DNA from: Apostichopus japonicus
Taxonomy: Eukaryota; Echinodermata; Holothuroidea; Aspidochirotida; Stichopodidae
Reading direction: 5' to 3'
Assembly: GCF_037975245.1 (NCBI RefSeq)
Contig: NC_092568.1
Location: 35,316,501 to 35,380,500 of the forward strand
DNA: 64,000 bases
Positions 11,658-23,069 of this stretch are shown one piece after another. Position numbers and translations under genes: made by a program. Positions within the stretch are counted from its first letter, which is position 1; each line of letters opens with the position of its first letter. The notes under the pieces are model-generated. The model had not been told where the DNA came from, made no database searches, and saw nothing but the letters and a program-made list of their open reading frames with translations.

Positions 11658-12550
11658 CAGGGGCGTAGCGAGCGGGGGGGGGGGTGGGGGTGTCACACCC
11701 CCAATAATTTGGTCGCTGTCGGCAAATTTTGGGTCTGTCGGCAAAAGGAGAAAAGGTGAAGAGAGCGGAAGGGGAAGAAAGAAGGAAAGCTGAATAGAGA
11801 AAAGGAGAACAGGAGCTTCTTTATCGGTTATTTCGATTTTCCAGTTCTTCATCTGATTAACTCATTCACCAATCCAATCACCCGACGCCTGCAAGTTAAA
11901 AACCTCTCGGCAAATAACTGATAATGTCACGGCCGTCAGTATAGCTACTGTAGCTCAGGCTCAGCTAGACGAGTGCCAGAATCGCCGGCAACTCAGTGAA
12001 AAAAATGGAATTAAAGGCTTCCGTATAGGCCGCAGTCCAGGAGTCGTGCTATCGTGTGACAACGTGTTGTTATTATCCTCTGTTCAGAATGACGTCATCG
12101 CAGATGTCATTCGTTCTCCGTGGAAAACTTAAGGACACGGCTCACGAATTGTACACAATTTTTAACGTTTCTCGCTTGTATATCAATGAATGTTGTTATT
12201 TCTCATTACCAGAAAGTTTTCTGAACATTTTCATCACGAAGTTTCACTATTTCAACGATCGGTGAAAGAGAAAACACAGTTCGATAATTGGTCCCAATTA
12301 ATTCTTCTTCTGCCGACTGCCATAAAAATAATATCGAAATCATGATTCTACGGTGCCAAATTTGATTTAAAATATGCACCAGATTGCATCTAAGGACGTT
12401 TCAAAACTAAAAATTTTCCAAAGGGGCGGGGGACACCCCCTCCCCTTACACCCCTCCCCCATTTCAGTCACCACTTCCCAGATCCGTCGGCAAATCAAAT
12501 CCTCCACAACCCCCCCCCCCCTCCAACAAAAAAACTTCGCTACGCCCCTG
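11658..12550. mobile_element. Non-autonomous hAT-like element inside the PLE
   Basis: Ends are CAGGGGCGTAGCGAGCGG (left) and the complement of CAGGGGCGTAGCGAAG (right). Both sides are flanked by the 8 bp duplication TCCGCGTG (11650-11657, 12551-12558). These are hAT hallmarks. It splits the PLE linker codons exactly at the duplication. The interior has G- and C-runs and no transposase. Its right half (from 11889) was tandemly duplicated, so a second right end lies at 17518 with its own TCCGCGTG. Confidence 0.8.
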
Positions 12551-12809
12551 TCCGCGTGTTGCGAGATTAAGTGCCAATGTTTCAAAACTACATTTTTCAA
12601 ATGCGTGGTTTTGATATGGGGTGTATAGGAAAGATTGAACATCATTGGTAGTTCCTTTTGGTTAGGTTTGGTAGTGAGGTATTGCCCACGGTTTTCAAAT
12701 TTTATGCCTTTCGTGGCTGAGGCAATTTCCTCTTTCTTATAGTTACGGAGTAACAGTTTCTCTGTGAACGCATTCTTAAGAAATCAGTCTGATTGTTACA
12801 TAGACGTGC
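11889..12809. repeat. Tandem duplication, unit 1 (921 bp)
   Basis: Begins CTGCAAGTTAAAAACC and ends GACGTGC. Unit 2 begins immediately at 12810 and continues, after a LINE inserted at 12864-16914, from 16915 to 17782. The units are nearly identical (small indels at 12722-12795 versus 17700-17770). Beyond GACGTGC the flanks diverge, which defines the breakpoint. The unit contains the right part of the hAT-like element and the adjacent PLE linker. Confidence 0.9.
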
Positions 12810-12863
12810 CTGCAAGTTAAAAACCTCTCGGCAAATAACTGATAATGTCACGGCCGTCAGTAT
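12810..12863. repeat. Tandem duplication, unit 2, left piece
   Basis: A 54 bp copy of 11889-11942 (CTGCAAGTT... to ...GTCAGTAT), cut off where the LINE begins. In unit 1 the same bases run directly into AGCTACTGTAG, which resumes at 16915. Confidence 0.9.
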
Positions 12864-13348
12864 GTAATGTAATGTAATGTAATGTAATTAAAATCTTATA
12901 TAGCGCACTACGCGCGATGCATCTGTGCGCTTTACAATCAAGAAAATACAATGCCATAAAACAATAAAAAGAAAAAAAACAGTAAATACATATTACCATC
13001 TACAGAAAAATACAGGAATATGAGATCGAAAAACTATTAAAAGTACTGGTGAAGCGAAAAGCGAAAAAACAGAAAGACTACAAAATCTACAATATGAATG
13101 CTAAAAAGTGAAAAATCCAATTGAAGATAGGACCTAAAATACCAACACAACAGAACAATATAAAGCAGATATAAACAGGAATATGAGATCGAAAAACTAA
13201 TAAAAGCACTGGTGAAGCGTAAAGCGAAAAAACAGAATGACTACAAAATCTAAAATTTGAATGCTAAAAAGTAAAAATTCCAATTTAAGTTAGAACCTAA
13301 AAACCAACACGACAGAACAACAAAAAATCTAAAAAATCCTAGAAACCA

Positions 13349-16210
13349 TCAATTGTAGTGCTCTTGAAAGAGATGCGTTTTAAGGTGTGACTTAAAAGTG
13401 GTGAAGTTCGTGATGATCCGAATTCCGGGAGGCAGCTCGTTCCAAAGATCAGGTGCGGCGACAGAGAATGCTGTAGGGCCATAGTGCTTCTTGTTATTGG
13501 TATTGCGCGGAACGAGAGTGAATGGCTTAGAGCGAAGGGCGCGTTTGGGTACCCGAGGTGTGATCAGCTCAGACAGGTAAGACGGTGCCATTCCGTGTAT
13601 GCATTTAAATGCAGTAATTAAAATTTTGAATGTTATGCGTTGGTGTATAGGTAGCCAATGTAGATCGTAGAGGATAGGAGTGATATGTTCGTGACGTCGT
13701 GAACGAGTGATCATGCGAGCGGCTGCGTTTTGGATAGTCTGTAGAGAATGAAGTGCAGTTTTAGGAAGACCGTTCAGAAGAGCATTACAATAGTCAAGAC
13801 GGGATGTAATAAAAGCATGTACTAAGCGTTCTGTGAGGGTACGGTTTAAAAGGCGACGAATTCGACCAATCTTCCATAATCCGAATGAAGCCGATTTGCA
13901 TATTTGATTGATGTTCTCGTCCATGAGGCCAGATTGATCGAAATATACTCCTAAGTTGCGAACTAGTGGTACCGATGAAACTTCGGAAGATCCTACACGA
14001 AGCGATTCTAGTTTATTAGCGGCTTTAAATTTAGAAGTGAAATGAATAACCTCAGTCTTGCTGTCGTTTAGTACCAGTAGATTCTCTCTCATCCAGTCTC
14101 TTATCTCATCGATACATGCTTCGATTCTAGATTGAGCGTCGCTCTTGCGTTTGAAAGCGATGTATAGCTGGGTGTCGTCTGCAAATAACATGGGTTCCAA
14201 TCCGTGACGAATGATGATCTCCTCGAGTGGCGCCGTGTAGAGGATGAAGAGTATTGGTCCAAGCGTTGTTCCTTGCGGGACGCCGCAAATGGGTGTGGTC
14301 TCGTCTGATTTGTTGGATGCAACTGCAACGTACTGCTTCCTGTCTTTTAGGTACGAGCTGAACCATTCCAAGACGGTACCAGTGAAACCAAAGGTGAACT
14401 CAAGACGATGTAGCAGGATATTCTGATCAATGGTTTCGAAAGCGGCACTCAAGTCCAAAAGTAGCAATAACACGTCCAGTTTCTTATCTAGGGCCACCAT
14501 TATGTCGTTATGGACACGTATTAGTGCGGTCTCGGTACTGTGGTTCACCCTGTATGCTGACTGAAATTTCGGCAAAAGTCCATGTAGAGCGAGGTGCGCG
14601 TCAATTTGCTTCTTCACAGCCTGTTCTATGAGTTTTGCTATGTATGGAATGTTTGCAACTGGACGGTAGTTCTTCAGCACGTTCTCATCCATATTTGCCT
14701 TCTTTAGCAGAGGGCGTATAACTGCGAGTTTGAGACTTCTTGGGAAGATTCCACTCATGAGAGAAGAGTTGATGATCCTAGTCAATATCGACACTGTGAC
14801 CTCCTTGCAGTTTTTCACAAGTGTGGTGGGTAAGGGGTCGAGTCTGCAAGATTTTGATGTTGAAGATCGGATTAGTTTCTCCACAAACTCGTCAGTAACT
14901 GGAGTGAATTCTGTTAGGTGATGAGGTGGATGGCCAGGTTTATGTGGTGCCACAGGAACAGGTAGATGACTTCTGAACTCGCGCACTCGACTGTCGAAGA
15001 ATTCGGAAAATGCGTTAGCTACTTTGCTCATTGGAATATTAGATGGCATTACAGCGGTTACAGCTTTTTTGCCGCCAATCAAATCATCAACGACGTTGAA
15101 AAGCTGTTTGGAAGACGCTGTCTCAATCCTACCGCGATGTAAGGCAGTCTTGGCCGTCTCGATGTTCCGATGATACACGTCCGAAGCGGTTCGGTAAATC
15201 TGCAAGTCGATTGACATTTGGGACTTTCGCCATCGTTGTTCCAGCCGGCGGACATTCTTCCGCTCACCAGTGAGTGCGTCCGTCCACCATCGAGCACGCG
15301 GTTTGTCAATAACTGTCTTCTTCTGGATAGGGGCAAGTTCATCCAAAGCCTCGGATGCAGCATCAAAGTATGCACATGCCAATGCGTCGGGATCAGGATT
15401 AGGCGGGACTGGGGCATCGCCTTGCTGGGACTTGTTGAAAGCTTCCTCTAGTTTCTTCGCCAGAACTTCAGTGTCAATTCCCGAGGGACGACGGCGATCA
15501 ATATCCACACGGGTGTTGGGCGGACGGCGAACGTTTAGGCCGAAATGAATGCAGTGGTGGTCATACATCATCCTAGGTCCCACAATCCAATTAGACACGA
15601 TGGTATCCGACTCGCGCGTGATGACCAGGTCTAATGTATGACCGCTTTTGTGCGTGGCTCCAGAGACCAATTGGCGTAAGCACAATCGTGACAGTAAATC
15701 AGCGAATTTTCGATGGTCTGGGTCGTTTGGGTCATCGCAGTGAAAGTTAAAATCACCAGTAATCAGAAGGTGACCAGGACTGTCGAGGATATTCTCCATT
15801 AACGAGGAGAAGTCCGGGAGAAAATGCGATATCGACGAGGATTTATTACTGACTGAAGGTGGCGGCCGGTACACTAACACAGTGCGTAGGAGCTCAGAAG
15901 AGGTGCGAATGTCAACAATGCCGTGTTCGAACGACTTGAACTTTGTCGAAGGATGCCGTTTCAATGTTAGATTTTTACGTGTAATAAAGGCGACACCGCC
16001 TCCTCTCCGTTGAGCTCATCTCGGGAAGTGAGTAACGTCGTAACCAGACAAACTCAAGCGGATGTCTCCAAGCGTCGGATCGTTTTGGTTTTTGAGCCAT
16101 GTTTCAGTGAGCAGAAAAATATCCGTTCCATTTTCTAAAATTGAGCCTATCAAGGCACCGGTTTTCTCTCGGATAGATCCACAGAGAACGTTGCGTTCCA
16201 CAGAGAACAT
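13349..16210 (-). pseudogene. LINE ORF2: AP endonuclease + reverse transcriptase (one in-frame stop)
   Basis: The frame open from 15964 gives 871 residues. Reading further upstream in the same frame to 16210 crosses one TGA at 16016-16018. The endonuclease shows LLTETWL near its start, then GDFNFH and a histidine-rich SGATHKSGHTLDLV block. The RT shows VPQGTTLGPILF and the FADDTQLY catalytic box near 14180. The C-terminus has LHWLPIHQRITFKIL and LWNELPPGIR, as in the L2/CR1 group. The stop fits a single CGA-to-TGA change, with a probable frameshift near 16205-16250 where TCTCTGTGGAACG repeats. The element is young-looking but disabled. Confidence 0.85.
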
Positions 16211-16652
16211 TCCACAGAGACCACGCGTTCCACAGAGAACATTGAAGTTTTAACTTGGTCACAAAAGCATCCTCACGTGGGATTTGACGAATGACGCTCA
16301 GCTGATTTCTATTCAGATTAACATCCGAACAAAGAGGGTGATACCCAATGACAGTTTCAATCGGTTTAATGCAGTCAACAAGAGTCAACACTCGAGGACG
16401 GACGGTGCGTGACGATTGATTCACAGGTCGAACTTCACAGAGAATGCTTTGAATAGGCTGGTTTGGTGCAGTACTCAAAGACGGGGTATGTCTTTTGTGC
16501 TTTAATCCCGATTTAGAGCCACGAGGTCTTATCAAATATTCGATTCGTTTCCCTGCTTGAATACCTATATCTGAGTTGAAGTTATTGTTCCGCAGTGACA
16601 GTAGTGTGGAGCGAGAGAACACCAATCTGGCGGCCATCTCAATCTTAGACAC
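16211..16652 (-). pseudogene. LINE 5' coding segment, shifted frame
   Basis: A reverse-strand open frame begins with ATG at 16652 (MSKIEMAARLVF) and runs about 150 residues. It is basic and serine/proline-rich, then reaches an LKLQCSLWNAWSL stretch resembling the start of a LINE endonuclease domain. From there the endonuclease continues in a different frame from about 16210. It probably belongs to the same polypeptide or a short ORF1-like leader. Confidence 0.5.
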
Positions 16653-16859
16653 AAATTATAGAAACATTAAACGTCCATTTAGCCGAAATACTGGCTAAAA
16701 TCTCGAAAAACAGTGCACAATATAAAAGTTGAAGATCTACAATAGCTCTGTGCTTAAAATCAGCGATGAAACAATCAAGCAGCTGAGTAAACACCGAGAA
16801 AATGCGAGAGCAACTTAAAGATGGCAGCCGTCAACACAGCGCCAGAATCTATATGCATG

Positions 16860-16914
<55 letters not shown>

Positions 16915-16915
<1 letters not shown>

Positions 16916-17782
16916 GCTACTGTAGCCCAGGCTCAGCTAGACGAGTGCCAGAATCGCCGGCAACTCAGTGAAAAAATGGAATTAAAGGCTTCCGTATAGG
17001 CCGCAGTCCAGGAGTCGTGCTATCGTGTGACGTGTTGTTATTATCCTCTGTTCAGAATAACGTCATCGCAGATGTCATTCGTTCTCCGTGGAAAACTTAA
17101 GGACACGGCTCACGAATTGTACACAATTGTTAACGTTTCTCGCTTGTATATCAATGAATGTTGTTATTTCTCATTACCAGAAAGTTTTCTGAACATTTTC
17201 ATCACGAAGTTTCACTATTTCAACGATCGGTGAAAGAGAAAACACAGTTCGATAATTGGTCCCAATTAATTCTTCTTCTGCCGACTGCCATAAAAATAAT
17301 ATCGAAATCATGATTCTACGGTGCCAAATTTGATTTAAAATATGCACCAGATTGCATCTAAGGACGTTTCAAAACTAAAAATTTTCCAAAGGGGAGGGGG
17401 ACACCCCCTCCCCTTACACCCCTCCCCCATTTCAGTCACCACTTCCCAGATCCGTCGGCAAATCAAATCCTCCACAACCCCCCCCCCCCTCCAACAAAAA
17501 AACTTCGCTACGCCCCTGTCCGCGTGTTGCGAGATTAAGTGCCAATGTTTCAAAACTACATTTTTCAAATGCGTGGTTTTGATATGGGGTGTATAGGAAA
17601 GATTGAACACCATTGGTAGTTCCTTTTGTTTAGGCTTGGTAGTGAGGTATTGCCCACGGTTTTCAAATTTTATGCCTTTCGTGGTTGAGGCAATTTCCTC
17701 TTTCTTATAGTTACCGAGTAAGTTTCTCTGTGAACGCATTCTTTTTCTGTAAGAAATCAGTGTCATTGTTACAGAGACGTGC
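16915..17782. repeat. Tandem duplication, unit 2, right piece
   Basis: Continuation of unit 2 after the LINE, matching 11943-12809 almost base for base from AGCTACTGTAG to GACGTGC. It carries the second right end of the hAT-like element (ending 17518) and its TCCGCGTG flank (17519-17526). Confidence 0.9.
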
Positions 17783-17971
17783 GTATCGTAATACTTCCCC
17801 TTTAATGTAGCCTTTAAAAGTGGCAAGTGGGTGTGCAGAGTTTCTGTCGAGGTATTGGAAAGTTTCCGTGGGTTTGGTGTAGACTTTGGTGTCTAATAAC
17901 CCATTGGTTTCAAACCTTGGACCTTTGAAGATTTTCAAATTTAGGTATGTTACCTCGGTGTGTAATATTTC
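17527..17971 (-). pseudogene. PLE reverse transcriptase thumb and linker fragment
   Basis: Reverse-strand residues include TEVTYLNLKIF, LLDTKVYTKPTETFQYLDRN and SAHPLATFKG, the PLE RT thumb pattern (YTKPTD..QYLxxxSxHP). After one frame change near 17730 come YKKEEIASTTKG and LPMVFNLSYTPHIKTTHLKN, then VVLKHWHLISQHAD, the PLE linker. It ends exactly at the hAT-like insertion. Its upstream partner is the palm segment at 23070-23640, separated by the CACTG-ended transposon. Confidence 0.8.
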
Positions 17972-17989
17972 TACACTGTAAAACCCAAC

Positions 17990-20110
17990 ACGTCAAGACA
18001 ACTTGAAAAAGTCGAGGTAACCCGCTGCCTTAACTTTTTTAAGTTCACTCTACTAACCCAGAAACTCCATAAGTAAAACTTGACAGTAGTGGTTACAACC
18101 AACTCGCTGGTTTTACTTTGTTACACTTCATGTTCATCAGTTGTGGCAACAGATATCAGCAAAGTCCAACAAATTTAATCTTTATCTTTTTTTGAGCAAA
18201 AGCTGGGCAAGTTATGGTAACTAAAACTTTAGAGCTGATACAGCATAGCCTTTCCTCTTTAAACTGACAAGACCAATTCAAGTTTTTCCCACTTTCCATT
18301 ATCTCCAGAGTTAACTTTGAATATTTAAGTTGACGCTACTTGGCATATTCTAGGCAGCGGGTTACCTCAATTTAATTAAGTTATGACAACAGACAATTTT
18401 AGTAAAGAAAACTATATATTGCTAAGTTAACAACACAACTTTATTTTCAACCTCTGAAGTCAGTAACAATGTACTTTAACAAGGAAATAGAAGAAATAAT
18501 CAAACGCATAAAAAGTGCCTAATACTTTTATCGGTGGAAACAACGCCAAAATGTATCAATAATGAGATACAGAAGAACATGGAGCATGGGTACATGCCTG
18601 CTGCAATCATTCATTTCCATGATTCATTTGAGATAGTAAATACCAATTTCAAGTGCATGTGTTCTTTGGTATGAAATACTGAAGTAAATTTAATATGTTA
18701 TGGCTGCTGGAAATAACCAATGTTGTTAAAAGCCAGGAAGTAAGAAGTAACAACTCCTCTCAGCCATTTACAATATGATTGTTTTAGCTAAAGACTTTTA
18801 ATTTTGTGGCAAATAGTTTTATAGGTGAATCATAATTACATCATCATGTAAATAGGCAACGATGCTCAAAACACCAATGTTTCATTAACTAAAGGAATGC
18901 ACTTAAAGCTGTCATTAGCAAAGCTATAGTGATGCGACCAATTGCTCTTGCATCTGTTTTTATGACAAAGACTAGTTGTGATGGATAAGAGCATTGTTCA
19001 ATTGTGAAAACCAAGCATAGAACAGGAACTTCATCTTTTCAATGATATGAAAAATTTCTTTTGAGGATATTTTGATCCCTTATATTAGAAATTACCATTA
19101 AAAACTAGTTCCCATGAAAGCTAAGGATATGTTGGGGAATCACATACAACCTTTCATCCTAGAAAGGGGTATATGAAATCAAGCCAGGGTTCAGCAAATA
19201 GCCTCTGTTTGGTCCTCTGTACTCAAAAACTTACATTTTAATCATAAGATAAAGCAACTCTGTAAAACTCTTTTAATAATCTGAGAGGAAGCACAACAGT
19301 CTTTGCTCATGAAAACCTGCATGCAAAGTAAAGTCATAATGAAAAATGTTTGGTTTTTAGATCTTTACAGCAAAGCACTTTATTTTTACCCATTTGGAAC
19401 ACAAAATACTTTGAAAGAATTCCATTGTCAATCCTGTCTTTTGCCAGTTTTTGGATCCTTCAAACATTTGTATTACTGTGATTTGAACACCACATGAACT
19501 ATTTAAACACTTCAGATGCATGATAACTATGAATGTTTATAATGGAATGTAACGCCACAGGCATGGCTTCAAATTGTTAAGAGGGTTTTTTAAGTAGCCT
19601 GATGGTTTATTTTTTGTTGATAAATTACACTAAAACAGCAATATATTAACTTCTTTAACTAAAGAATATTATTGTTTAAGCTGTCATTAGAAAAAATATT
19701 CCGCAATCCCTTTTTCTTGAATCTATATCCAGGACACAATTTGTACTTACCATGAATCAAATAAACCAATGGTGTTGTTAACATATACAGTAGAATGCAA
19801 AAATGAAACAAACCAAAATTAAAGTAAATTTCCTCCAAGGTGGTAATAAAAACTGTAAGAATTTTGACCAAAGGTGACCATATTTGAATTTCTGGTATTT
19901 TTGGGGCAAATACAGCATACCTTTATGCTAGTTTTGCATGTAATATTGTACAAAATGTAACTGTTAAATTGTCACAAGGTAATTTCTAATAAAAAGTATG
20001 TACTCTTATTTACTGTATTTTAAGTATTGCTAAAACAAGAATATAGATGAATGAGCTCTTGTATTATCTGATCATACCATACACTACAGAATGTGTTATA
20101 TAGCCTACCC
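17990..20110. other. Transposon interior without recognised coding sequence
   Basis: About 2.1 kb of AT-rich sequence between the left inverted repeat and the PB1 gene's last recognised exon. The remaining C-terminal exons may lie here, but I could not identify them. One motif at 19874, AAGGTGACCATATTTG, matches the end of the TTAA MITE at 5677-6105. Confidence 0.4.
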
Positions 20111-20119
20111 CTGTCTCAA

Positions 20120-21818
20120 AGAGAAACAAGTTCTGAAACTTTTGTCTGGTTGACAATATTTCCACCATTCTGTCAAGGTGTTGGTCTAGTGAAGAAAAGA
20201 AAGTGCTGTCCAGAGCAAGGTTGCTTAACCTCGAAAACTCAGCCTTCAACTGAAAGAATAAAATGAGAAATGTAGAAAACAATATTTAGTTAAGTTTGCC
20301 CCATGAAAAGAAGATGGCTCCCTTTTGCCAGGTAGCAATATTATAGAAAGCCATTTCGAAGGTGAGAGTATAAATGCAACTTGTAAGTGCATTTGTCGAT
20401 GGTAGTCAACTGCCAATCGGAATCCTGGGTAAGACCATATATAATATACAGTTATAAACTAATTTTACAGGTATTTAGTGCAGATATTAGTGACAAACAA
20501 AATAAGTAATGGTGACTGACATCCATGGGTTAAAAAATACATCTACCGGCTAATTACTGATCAGATCACCCTGCTGCACCATATTAGGCCACATACTTTG
20601 TATCTCTTTTTTTCTGTATTTTACCAAAATTTTATACATAAGAAATAAAACATCTCTAACACTAATCACCCACTGTGATTACTTTTACTACTCATTATAC
20701 ACTGCAGCTACTATATCATGAAAAATACAAAACAAAATGTCCAATTTTAGTGAAGGAGGCAGCACCTCCAATAAGTTAATGAACAATTAAGGAACTTACT
20801 TCACTGGGAAGAAATAAGGCGGGCATCTTTCTACCATTTCGTTGACGGCTGGCGCATTTAAGACCAGGTCCTGTCTACGGTATGCATAGGTCCTTATCAT
20901 CATCCTTTAAATCTTGTCCATGTCCCTGTTTCTCTTTGGACTTCTGTGCAAAAGTTTTCTCAATAAGACTCCATACTTGTTGCATCTTCTCCAAATTGGA
21001 GTGTCTGGTAAGTAATTTATTTCTGCTCTCTTTGGTTTTTTGTGTTTTGATGAAGACGTTCCAGGGTAGGAGCGCTTCCTTGAGTTAACGTTTAGTTCCA
21101 TGCAGTCCAACTTTCTCATATTTGCTCTAAGATTACCCATCTTAAATTTGATGCTGTTAAGCATTTCATCATAGCCAGAGGAACTTCCCTTTTCAGCCAA
21201 ACAAGGATAGGTCCTCATGATTGCTTTTGTTACTTCAGTGTATTCCATGTGTGTTGGATAAGCTTTGTACTCCCAAATGCGGTTAGCAATCGCATCAAGG
21301 AACTGACTTTTGTGATCTTTGCTTAAGTCAAGGTGCTTCTTTCCTTCTGACAGATACTTTCTATTACCATCTTCAAAAACCAGTTCAAGCTCTGGGCCTA
21401 CTTTAGGTACCTGAAAGACCTTTGGCCAACACCCTTGTCTCAGTTTGGCTTCTACCGACTGTATGTCATCATTTGAACTAACACTCATAGTGTCATGTGA
21501 GCTTCCGAACGAACCGACAGATGACAGTGAGGGTGTACTACTCCGATAGCACTGATCTTCAGCAATCAGTGTATATCACTTGGACAGATGCACATGTCTC
21601 TGGTAAATCATTTGCATTAGTCAGATTCACCATCTCACCGCCAAAGTCTGGATCAGCATATTGCAAAGTGAAACTGCCTTCAAGGCTTAACTTATCTTTC
21701 AAAGTTTCCATAAGGTTTTCAACAGACTCTGGACGTTGCTCAAGGGACACCTTCTGAATGTCCTTTGGTGACAACACTACCCTCAATTTGTACATAGTAT
21801 CAATATCTGAGCAATCCT
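20120..21818 (-). pseudogene. PB1-domain / KKPKRAEINYLP family gene, decayed
   Basis: On the reverse strand, an acceptor before 21818 leads into a PB1 domain (start MYKLRVVLSPKDIQKV at 21795; acidic loop YADPDFGGEMVNLT), then a serine-rich stretch. A conserved block follows with WPKVFQVP, KFKMGNLRANMRKLDC, ELNVNS and KKPKRAEINYLP, then LEKMQQVWSLIEK and YRRQDLVLNAP up to a donor near 20799. A further exon (20251-20120) reads LKAEFSRLSNLALDSTFF. Following the family requires three one-base shifts (near 21562, 21008 and 20885). This order matches a multicopy uncharacterised family I recall from fish (often called SAMD3-like). Function is unknown. The shifts could be decay or assembly errors. 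Confidence 0.6.
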
Positions 21819-22099
21819 ATGCATGAAAAGAGAACAATGTAAGTGAGTTAGAAGCTGGCTATATCGTTTCGTACACTCCCCTTAGAATTACAGTACTGTA
21901 CCACATAGTAATATTTTAGCAGTAAGTGCAACAACCCATTCAGCTGCAGTATACCAAATGCACTGCATAAATATGCAGTATGGCAGCATATCTACTGTAC
22001 ATCTACTCTTGGCTACTTGCATGGGTAGATATTTTGCATGTAAATGTCATCCAAGTACTGCATCTTTCAATGTTTAGTAAGGCTCATGCTTTATCACAG

Positions 22100-22979
22100 A
22101 CAACTCAACTTAGGGTAACTCCGATTGTTCTTCATGTACAGTTTCAACACAACCACTTTAGCTTCTCTCATAGTGTAGGAAGTTAGAGGGTAGTAATCTT
22201 TAAGATTACCTGGACAAACTACTTGATCATAGTTTTCAGTCTCTGTCACTTTGTATGCTCCAATGTGGCTTTGAAAAATAGATTTATGCAATTTTACTAC
22301 AAGCCATCCATCGTTTTTATCAACAATAATAGTTTGTATATTTGCTAGTACAGAATGACCACTATCACTGCCAATCACAACAAACATATCTCTAAATTAT
22401 ACCTCATTCAAATTTGCTAATCAGTACCATGTATTAACCACATGAGCTCATACTGATGAACCGAATGTTTTACTCCTTTGTCTCACACTGCGCAACTGTT
22501 AATGGTTAGGCCTATCTGTAAAGCTCTATAGCCTAACCTAATGCACAGCCTACGTTCAACGTGAAATGGAGCTTATAAATTTTGTAGGCTAGGCTGTTGA
22601 AATTGTAGCTTTTCTAATCCAATTCAATCACGCATATAATTTTATGCTGCAAGTTTTAAACTTTGACTTGGGCTAATTTTAACTACATATTTTAGATTCA
22701 GTCGAATCTGCGCGAATATCATTACTGTATTGAGCATTAATCATTCTAAATACGAACCGTAAATCATCTTGGGAAAGCTGGCCCCTGACGTATGTTATCT
22801 ACTTAGTCGATATACGCGCGCGAGCGATCACTTACCGGTAATTTTGTTGCAAATACGCACAGTCTTCTCTTTCCAGTCGTTTTCATGTAGAAATGTTTTG
22901 ATACTCGACCATCACAAGTTGAAACAACGATATCTTCATACGTTGATCTACGTTTCCGCATAAAACTTACGTAAATCAT
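22100..22979 (-). CDS. Probable upstream exons of the transposon cargo gene
   Basis: Two reverse-strand pieces. A first exon candidate runs from ATG at 22979 to a strong donor (CCG|GTAAGT, exon end 22836), 48 codons beginning MIYVSFMRKRR. A second, after the acceptor at 22368, encodes HSVLANIQTIIV, WLVVKLHKSIFQSHIGAY and DYYPLTSYT. The splice phases do not agree simply, so the first exon, frame or acceptor may be wrong. The DYYPLTSY block recalls sequences in the same fish-type family. It may be one gene with the PB1 exons or a separate one. Confidence 0.4.
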
Positions 22980-23069
22980 GTTGTAACGCTTATATTAACA
23001 TTATTGAGTCATCCTGACTGTCATAACCCTTGTTCAGAAAGCTCATCTACCGGTTGGGTTTTACAGTGT

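Larger units (their letters stand above)
12864..16914 (-). mobile_element. L2/CR1-like LINE, near full length
   Basis: A reverse-strand non-LTR retrotransposon of about 4 kb. The 3' end lies left, with an (ATTAC)n tail at 12864-12890. The 3' UTR has an internal duplication of about 165 bp (13010-13175 and 13176-13325). It then has an RT/endonuclease ORF (13349-16210), an upstream frame to 16652, and a 5' end beside a (TA)n tract (16862-16910). It is inserted between 12863 and 16915 of one tandem-duplication unit, which dates it after that duplication. A clear target-site duplication is not visible, as is common for CR1/L2 elements. Confidence 0.85.
17974..23068. mobile_element. 5.1 kb CACTG-ended transposon with TA target duplication
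   Basis: Terminal inverted repeats are 16 bp and perfect: CACTGTAAAACCCAAC at 17974-17989 and its complement at 23053-23068. TA flanks both sides (17972-17973, 23069-23070). Excising the segment plus one TA rejoins PLE RT codons in frame (FTV then EIL). CACTG ends with a 2 bp duplication suggest the CMC (CACTA/Mirage/Chapaev) superfamily, though other TA-inserting groups are possible. The reverse strand holds a decayed PB1-domain gene (about 20120-21818) and probable upstream exons (22100-22979). No DDE transposase was recognised, so it may be non-autonomous with captured cargo. Confidence 0.75.

Noticed and set aside
12056-12265. Open frame duplicated at 17027-17233
   Set aside because: Conserved only because it lies in a recent tandem duplication; it is within the hAT-like element and has no domain.
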